Shown one piece after another: positions 42,678 through 46,979 of a DNA stretch of 46,979 nt. The translations under genes were made by a program, and so were the position numbers. Below the pieces are notes generated by a model. That model had not been told where the DNA came from and did no database searches. It saw only the letters and a program-made list of their open reading frames with translations. Positions within the stretch are counted from its first letter, which is position 1. Each line of letters starts with the position of its first letter. Origin of the DNA: Nitrososphaerota archaeon (GTDB taxonomy: Archaea; Thermoproteota; Nitrososphaeria; Nitrososphaerales; JAPUIC01); the NCBI GenBank assembly GCA_027297425.1, contig JAPUIC010000121.1, forward strand, positions 1 through 46,979, given 5' to 3'.

Positions 42678-43385
42678 ATGAAAGCCGTAATTTTAGCTGG
42701 TGGGTTTGGTAAGAGACTTCGTCCTCTGACCGATGATAGACCGAAGCCACTAATTGAGTTGGATGGGGTCCCGATATTATCATTCCAGATCGAATGGTTA
42801 AAGAAATCAGGGTTAAACGAAATAATCCTCTGCATAGGATACCGAAAAGAAGCCATCATGGAGCTGATAGGAGATGGAAGCAGTTTTGGTATAAAGGTCG
42901 GGTATGCAATAGAAGAAGAGCCGCTCGGAACAGGTGGCGCTTTAAAAAATGCAGAGTCGTTACTCAAGAATGACACAGCTTTCTTAGTACTCAATGGTGA
43001 TATCATCACCGATATTGATCCATCTCCACTCCGCCAAAAAGTAGCCCGTGGAGCATTGTCAAGCATATCCGTTGTACCTTTAAGAAGTCCCTTCGGGATA
43101 GTGGATATCGAGAACAAACTCGTGAAGGGATTTGTGGAGAAACCTATCCTACGTGAATACTCTATAAATGCAGGTATCTATTGCTTCTCAAATGAGATAT
43201 TCAGCAGACTGCCCCAGAAGGGAAGTATCGAAACTGAAACGTTTCCAGCCCTCGCAGAAGAGAGTAAATTGGTAGCTGTAAGCTACCCTGAATCTGCCTG
43301 GATATCTATAGATTCTCACAAGGATATCGAAAAGGCAGTAGAAGAGTTTAGTGACGATATTCAGAATATAAAATCAAGATCATAG
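42678..43385 (+). CDS. sugar-phosphate nucleotidyltransferase
   Basis: This enzyme joins a nucleoside triphosphate to a sugar 1-phosphate to make an activated nucleotide sugar. Its 235 residues begin with AVILAGGFGKRLRPLTDDRPKPL, the nucleotide-binding signature LxGGxGxRLxPLTxxxPKP. LGTGGALKNAE and LVLNGDIITDID (metal-binding aspartate) follow. It lacks the C-terminal left-handed beta-helix of longer relatives, so it resembles the short mannose-1-phosphate guanylyltransferase/RmlA-like group. The sugar and base are not determined from the sequence. It has its own promoter and no glycan genes next to it. Confidence 0.87.
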   Translation: MKAVILAGGFGKRLRPLTDDRPKPLIELDGVPILSFQIEWLKKSGLNEIILCIGYRKEAIMELIGDGSSFGIKVGYAIEEEPLGTGGALKNAESLLKNDTAFLVLNGDIITDIDPSPLRQKVARGALSSISVVPLRSPFGIVDIENKLVKGFVEKPILREYSINAGIYCFSNEIFSRLPQKGSIETETFPALAEESKLVAVSYPESAWISIDSHKDIEKAVEEFSDDIQNIKSRS

Positions 43386-43421
43386 AGACAGTAGCGCAGT
43401 CATGATGCTGCGGAATATCAC

Positions 43422-43844
43422 CTAAGTACCTAGTTTCAATAAAGGACTGTCACAGATATGACATACACCCAGATCGAGATCTGGCTCAAACCTCTTATGT
43501 ACACCACAAAGAAGTCTGTTCCCCTTGATATACTGCATAGCTTCTGAGAACAATGCAACGGTAGTCCTTTGATCGTGACCACCACTAGCAAGGTTGGTTA
43601 CAATATCTGATGTTATCCTCTTTACTTCCTTAGCTTTCAGAGCATACTCTGCTCCAGTTCCCCTCAGGTTCCGAAGATAGTAACTGACTGCTGCCTGACT
43701 GACGTTCAATAAGTTACCTATTTCGCTCTGGCCCATATTATATTTCTCAAACAGCTCCTTAGCCACATGAGCCCTAAGAGCCGGGGCTACAGCCCTAACT
43801 GAAACCTCGTCTGGAAATATTTTCGGTGAAACTGATCGTTCCAC
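43422..43844 (-). CDS. HTH regulator with C-terminal zinc-binding domain
   Basis: This is a probable transcription factor of 140 residues. The N-terminal half holds a helix-turn-helix (about 25-62: KYNMGQSEIGNLLNVSQAAVSYY). The C-terminal part ends in CGVHKRF and CHICDSP, giving three or four zinc ligands. This two-part design fits archaeal predicted regulators of COG2522. The start ATG at 43844 faces the divergent 102-residue gene at 43899 across 54 bases; the two might share control. Target genes are unknown. Confidence 0.8.
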   Translation of the reverse strand: MERSVSPKIFPDEVSVRAVAPALRAHVAKELFEKYNMGQSEIGNLLNVSQAAVSYYLRNLRGTGAEYALKAKEVKRITSDIVTNLASGGHDQRTTVALFSEAMQYIKGNRLLCGVHKRFEPDLDLGVCHICDSPLLKLGT

Positions 43845-43898
43845 AATTCTGAGGGTTCTTTCCGTTATTTAAATATAACAGAGACGTTCGAGAGGAGA

Positions 43899-44207
43899 AT
43901 GGTTATGCCAAAACTCGAAGAGTTAAGAAAAAAGCTTCTATTCAATACATCACTAGATGTCTGGATAGCTCTATGTGAGGATAACTCAATCGATTGGTTT
44001 GATCCCATTGTTTATGAAAAGTTCGTAGATTTCCTCCGAGAAAAAAAGGTAGCCCTTCTACAGGTGTCAGTGATGGATGAGGTTGACAGGAAGAAGGAAT
44101 TCATGCAGCAGGGATTCGAGGTTCTGGAGCGGACTCCTTCAAAGTTCAATTTACGGCTTGATGATATAGCAATGAAGGCTATTTTAGAGTTCAAGTTCCC
44201 GAAATAG
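43899..44207 (+). CDS. conserved-looking hypothetical protein, 102 aa
   Basis: I do not recognise this protein. It is mixed alpha/beta, soluble and fairly acidic, with no transmembrane segment and no zinc motif. Aromatic residues cluster in the first half (VWIALCEDNSIDWFDPIVYEKF), followed by a helix with DEVDRKKEFMQQGFEVLERT. The start is ATG at 43899, with a second ATG two codons on. It diverges from the zinc-binding regulator and converges on the winged-helix gene with 7 bases between. No function is proposed. Confidence 0.65.
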   Translation: MVMPKLEELRKKLLFNTSLDVWIALCEDNSIDWFDPIVYEKFVDFLREKKVALLQVSVMDEVDRKKEFMQQGFEVLERTPSKFNLRLDDIAMKAILEFKFPK

Positions 44208-44214
44208 TATGGCA

Positions 44215-44511
44215 TTAGAGATAGCCAACTTTCTTTAGAAACTCTAGGATATGCTCTACTTGCGGATGTTTTGTATTTAACCTGTATTTTTTTGTCAAAC
44301 TATTCAGCTCTTCTACCCAACCAAGGCGCACCAGCTTCTCAAGGTCTGACTTGAGGTACGAATGTCGAATACCGGTCTTTCGTCCCAAAGCATAACGACT
44401 ATAGAGTTCCATCGGTGAAGAAGCAAGAGTGCCTACTATTCTGATCCTACCCTTACTACCAATTGCCTCTTCAATCTGTGTCCTGACCGCTTTCTTATCC
44501 AGATAGCTCAT
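44215..44511 (-). CDS. winged-helix protein coupled to PriL
   Basis: This 98-residue protein looks like a single winged-helix domain. It has an N-terminal helix, a helix-turn-helix region around ALGRKTGIRHSYLKSDLEKL (about 44-63), a beta wing with WVEELNSLTKKYRLN, and a C-terminal helix. Its ATG overlaps the TGA of priL (ATGA), so translation of the two is coupled. This coupling suggests a role with primase, for example in DNA binding or regulation, but I know of no such partner and the link is inferred. MarR/ArsR-like regulators are the alternative. Confidence 0.72.
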   Translation of the reverse strand: MSYLDKKAVRTQIEEAIGSKGRIRIVGTLASSPMELYSRYALGRKTGIRHSYLKSDLEKLVRLGWVEELNSLTKKYRLNTKHPQVEHILEFLKKVGYL

Positions 44512-45560
44512 ATTTTGGCCTTCAACTGATTACTCTTGGTTACTTTATCCTTGCCTTTTGCACGCCTTCCGTATTGTATCGGGTTTCTAATACCAAAGCA
44601 GTTCTTGGGATCTCGAAAGCATAGATTGTTGGTTGCCAGCGTCTTACAAGATGGAGAATTATATTTCGTTCTACCGCCACGTAAACCGGCGAGATGCTCC
44701 ACTTGATACCTGCTAACCCGAGGGTTCCAGTCTGGAGCATTATGATACATGTCTATCACTTCGTCTACATTCTTTCCGATTTTTAACATGTAAGTCGCTA
44801 GGAACAATCTACCCATATGATGAAGGTTTTCTCCTTTAGATAGTATTTCGACGCAATGATTAATGCAGGGTGGATACCCAATAGAAGGTGCGCCGATGGT
44901 TTCCATGATAACGGGAGGGGGAGTTTCCTGGATTATTTCTTGAACTATGATAGATAGTTTTTCTGGAAGTTTAATCGGACCAATATTCTTCAACCGTTTC
45001 TCGATAATATCCCTGATCTCCTCGCGAACAAGTCTTACCACATCCGTTTTCCGCAGATAAACTCGACCTCCGGATACCACGTGGTTTATCAATTTCCATT
45101 CAGGTGTGTGGAAGTGCACGGATCTGATCAGAAAATCCTCTACATTCACTGTGTAGTCGAGTCCCTTATACCGGTCGCCCCCATCATATACTGGAAAGCT
45201 AAGAATAGAATCGAAGATTCGTTTAAGAACTTCTCTTGATTCTCTCTCCAGAAATCCCTCTACCTTTTTTGCTTCTGAGAGAGAATACCTACGCATAAGG
45301 TGATCTAGTCCTGAAGCTTTCACTAATGCCATCGAAAGCGGAAAAGAGAGTATCTCGACGTCCGGTTGATGATTCATACTAGAGATATTTCGCTTCCCGA
45401 AGGATTCTTCAACCCTTTCTCTAGCCCGGTCGACTACAGCTTTGAAGTCTGGCTTCTCCAAGTCCTGGAGACTAACATCTAGAGCCTTCACACGATCCCC
45501 GGCTTCTTGAACGAACGGGTACTTCGCTAGATCGTCGAGTCCAAACCCAGGTGAGTCCAT
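44508..45560 (-). CDS. priL: DNA primase large subunit PriL
   Basis: This is the regulatory subunit of archaeal primase, which with PriS makes RNA primers. The 350 residues give an alpha-helical N-terminal domain and a C-terminal domain with the four cysteines of the [4Fe-4S] cluster: one in YPPCINH, then C in NSPSCKT, NNLCFRD and KNCFGI. RNP-CINH-type sequence and YNSPSC are conserved family landmarks. The start is ATG at 45560. PriS is not in this window. The last codons overlap the winged-helix gene. Confidence 0.93.
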   Translation of the reverse strand: MDSPGFGLDDLAKYPFVQEAGDRVKALDVSLQDLEKPDFKAVVDRARERVEESFGKRNISSMNHQPDVEILSFPLSMALVKASGLDHLMRRYSLSEAKKVEGFLERESREVLKRIFDSILSFPVYDGGDRYKGLDYTVNVEDFLIRSVHFHTPEWKLINHVVSGGRVYLRKTDVVRLVREEIRDIIEKRLKNIGPIKLPEKLSIIVQEIIQETPPPVIMETIGAPSIGYPPCINHCVEILSKGENLHHMGRLFLATYMLKIGKNVDEVIDMYHNAPDWNPRVSRYQVEHLAGLRGGRTKYNSPSCKTLATNNLCFRDPKNCFGIRNPIQYGRRAKGKDKVTKSNQLKAKI

Positions 45561-45770
45561 GATATTGATATTAAGCTACTTTTTGCATTTATTTTTTTCC
45601 ACTTATAGGAAATGAATTGGTTGATTCTCCAAATAAGTGATGAGGGAATTTTAGGAAGTGTATATCTGGTGTGAATACAAGATACGTATCAACTGGGATT
45701 CACGCTAAAGAACCAAGGAGAAAGAGTCTAGCTAGATTTATAGAGTCGGGTTATTTCGGTATAGGAGCTT

Positions 45771-45965
45771 ATGCCGAAAGAGGTCTTGGACATAGAGGAA
45801 TTTAGGAAGGTTATACCCTTTGCTACTGAATGTAGAGTGGTTCGCTCAGGCGAAACCGTGAAAGTAAAATTACGATTAAAGAGATTGCTTTATGTTTACA
45901 AGACCAATACTAAAGATGTAGATGAGCTGCTAAAGGAAATTAAGACGGATATAATAGAAATTTAG
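45771..45965 (+). CDS. rpl38e: ribosomal protein L38e
   Basis: This is a short large-subunit ribosomal protein of 64 residues. MPKEVLDIEEFRKVIPFA at the start, VKVKLRLKRLLYVYKT in the middle and a short acidic end (LLKEIKTDIIEI) match L38e of eukaryotes and TACK archaea. The ATG at 45771 has GGAG three bases upstream and a TATA-like GATTTATAG at 45735-45743. It converges on the presenilin-like gene with one base between. Confidence 0.9.
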   Translation: MPKEVLDIEEFRKVIPFATECRVVRSGETVKVKLRLKRLLYVYKTNTKDVDELLKEIKTDIIEI

Positions 45966-45966
45966 G

Positions 45967-46839
45967 CTATAATAAGAACGGAGTGAGAGCAACCAGGCCA
46001 AGAATCATAGGTAGTGGGAGGCCTGGTAGTGCTTTACCTCTTTTAAGAGCAATAAGAGTGAAGATAACACCAATATTAGTACCTAAGAGGACAATTAGGA
46101 ACGCCTCTATCCCCGAAATCATTAACCCGGCGGAAGGTAGTAAAGAGTAGAAGACTAAGTCGCCTATACCCATTTCCACACTTCCCACCTTTAGAGATAA
46201 TGGAGCAAGTATCCTAGCCTCAGGAAAAGCTAAAAGCGTCCTCAGAGGGCCCCTAGTCACAGCATAGATGTCGTAAATAGCGAAGATAAGTGGAAGGATC
46301 AAGATTGTAGGAAAAGTCAGAGTGAGGCTTAACATTACTGCAATCTCTGAAGATATTATCATTGAGGTAATCGAAGATGTAAATTTGAAGCGGGTGTTGT
46401 AAGCCCCGTAAGCACCTAGTGAAGCAACAGTAACCCCCATGATCAGTGCAACGATGATAGCGTAACCCATCAGTAAATCAGAGAGGAGAGCCTCGGCTAG
46501 GAAAGTTGTAAAAATAAGGGCGGCAAATGATAATACGCCTATCAGCATATTTCGCAGAAACGAGATCTGTTTTCTCTTCAGAAAGATGATTAAGATCATA
46601 GTCATACCAACTACACCGGTGAGGAAAAATAACGAATTGAAAATTGAAGCAGTAAATCCGCTCCCGAATGGCTCATATAATCCAACGTTAAGTGAAGAAG
46701 GCGTTCCTGAAAGTAGAATTAGCGTCATTACTTGGACGATAGTTATCGCTGTAAGAGGAAAAAAGAGAAGAGATCTTGAACTAATATCTTTCTTTGTAGA
46801 TCGCCCATCGGCTGGGTTCTTAGAAGTATTGTCTCCCAT
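45967..46839 (-). CDS. presenilin/SPP-type intramembrane aspartyl protease
   Basis: This membrane protease belongs to peptidase family A22 and cuts peptides within the lipid bilayer. The 290 residues give about nine transmembrane helices. The two catalytic aspartates are in YD (Y189-D190, AIYDIYAV) and GxGD (224-227, MGIGDLVF), with a PAL-like motif seen as PGL (272-274) in KALPGLPLPM. This order and spacing are those of presenilin and signal peptide peptidase homologues in archaea. The natural substrate is not known; removal of remnant signal peptides is a common proposal. The start ATG at 46839 is followed by a polar, lysine-rich N-terminus. Confidence 0.92.
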   Translation of the reverse strand: MGDNTSKNPADGRSTKKDISSRSLLFFPLTAITIVQVMTLILLSGTPSSLNVGLYEPFGSGFTASIFNSLFFLTGVVGMTMILIIFLKRKQISFLRNMLIGVLSFAALIFTTFLAEALLSDLLMGYAIIVALIMGVTVASLGAYGAYNTRFKFTSSITSMIISSEIAVMLSLTLTFPTILILPLIFAIYDIYAVTRGPLRTLLAFPEARILAPLSLKVGSVEMGIGDLVFYSLLPSAGLMISGIEAFLIVLLGTNIGVIFTLIALKRGKALPGLPLPMILGLVALTPFLL

Positions 46840-46889
46840 AACAAATTAACTTTGAAAAGATTAGGATGGTTAGCAGGTCGTCTCTGAAT

Positions 46890-46979
46890 TTACTTTACGA
46901 CGAAGGATTCCCCTGCTTTAGGAGCAACCGCATCAAACCCAAATTTGGTCTTAATTTCTTCAGAGAATTTTACACAGTT
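46890..46979 (-). CDS. 3' end of an unidentified gene, cut by window edge
   Basis: Read on the minus strand from the right edge, an open frame of 29 codons ends at TAA at 46890-46892. The visible C-terminus contains KFGFDAVAPKAGESFVVK. I cannot name the family from this short piece. It ends 51 bases upstream of the presenilin-like gene on the same strand. Confidence 0.45.
   Translation of the reverse strand, partial: NCVKFSEEIKTKFGFDAVAPKAGESFVVK

Noticed and set aside
45672..45806. Short GTG-started frame before rpl38e
   Set aside because: It overlaps the L38e start in another frame, covers the TATA-like element of that gene and shows no known small ribosomal protein pattern.
1..46979. Mobile elements, defence systems or CRISPR arrays
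   Set aside because: I looked for transposase or integrase motifs, terminal repeats, regularly spaced repeats and typical defence genes on both strands and saw none; the region reads as core chromosome.

Overview
The window is a gene-dense stretch of an archaeal chromosome with ordinary core-genome content. No insertion sequences, prophage genes, CRISPR arrays or integrases were seen. Several features point to the TACK superphylum and, within it, to a Nitrososphaerota-like lineage (Caldarchaeia/Aigarchaeota or a non-ammonia-oxidising relative). RNA polymerase subunit A is one unsplit 1261-residue chain. Ribosomal proteins L13e, L38e and S30e are all encoded. LysRS is class I, ThrRS has the archaeal editing domain, and the replication proteins include PriL and Orc1/Cdc6. 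A narrower placement is inference; no amo genes are in the window. Many genes start with TTG or GTG, and several have a TATA element about 25-35 bases before the start codon, as expected of leaderless archaeal transcripts.

Layout. 0-5.8 kb: ABCE1, a small membrane protein, then a Phr-like regulator divergent from an hsp20-cdc48 chaperone operon. 6-7.8 kb: class I LysRS and a doubly interrupted tRNA-Arg. 8-12.9 kb: an A2-type terminal oxidase cluster (CoxC, a two-TM small protein, CoxB, CoxA, a DUF1404/CtaG-like protein) with a CopD-like membrane protein. 13-16 kb: a mini zinc-binding protein, a lone MerA/Lpd-like flavoprotein and Orc1/Cdc6. 16-19.6 kb: an acyl-CoA ligase/ThDP-enzyme pair. 19.7-25.3 kb: membrane proteins, OGG1-type glycosylase, ThrRS, L13e, tRNA-Tyr with four inferred introns, and a DUF92 protein. 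25-28.8 kb: GlyRS, S30e, PyrK and PyrD. 28.9-30.8 kb: S8e, SRP19, an SmAP3-like protein, a structured non-coding stretch and a Toprim protein. 30.8-39.1 kb: rpoH-rpoB-rpoA-rpl30e-nusA. 39-46.9 kb: tRNA-Lys, IlvE, tRNA-Asp, an aminotransferase, CobO, a sugar nucleotidyltransferase, regulators, PriL with a coupled winged-helix partner, L38e and a presenilin-type protease. The right edge cuts an unidentified gene.

The most unusual signal is in the tRNA genes. All four are interrupted by several introns, mostly at non-canonical positions (D-loop, anticodon stem, variable loop, T-arm and even the 3' strand of the acceptor stem). I reconstructed each by hand; removing the introns gives standard cloverleaves of 73-76 nt. 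Other points worth a look are the Phr-like heat-shock arrangement with an inverted repeat around the promoter, the two-TM protein translationally coupled to CoxB, the PriL-winged-helix pair, and the structured non-coding segment at about 30.14-30.33 kb.
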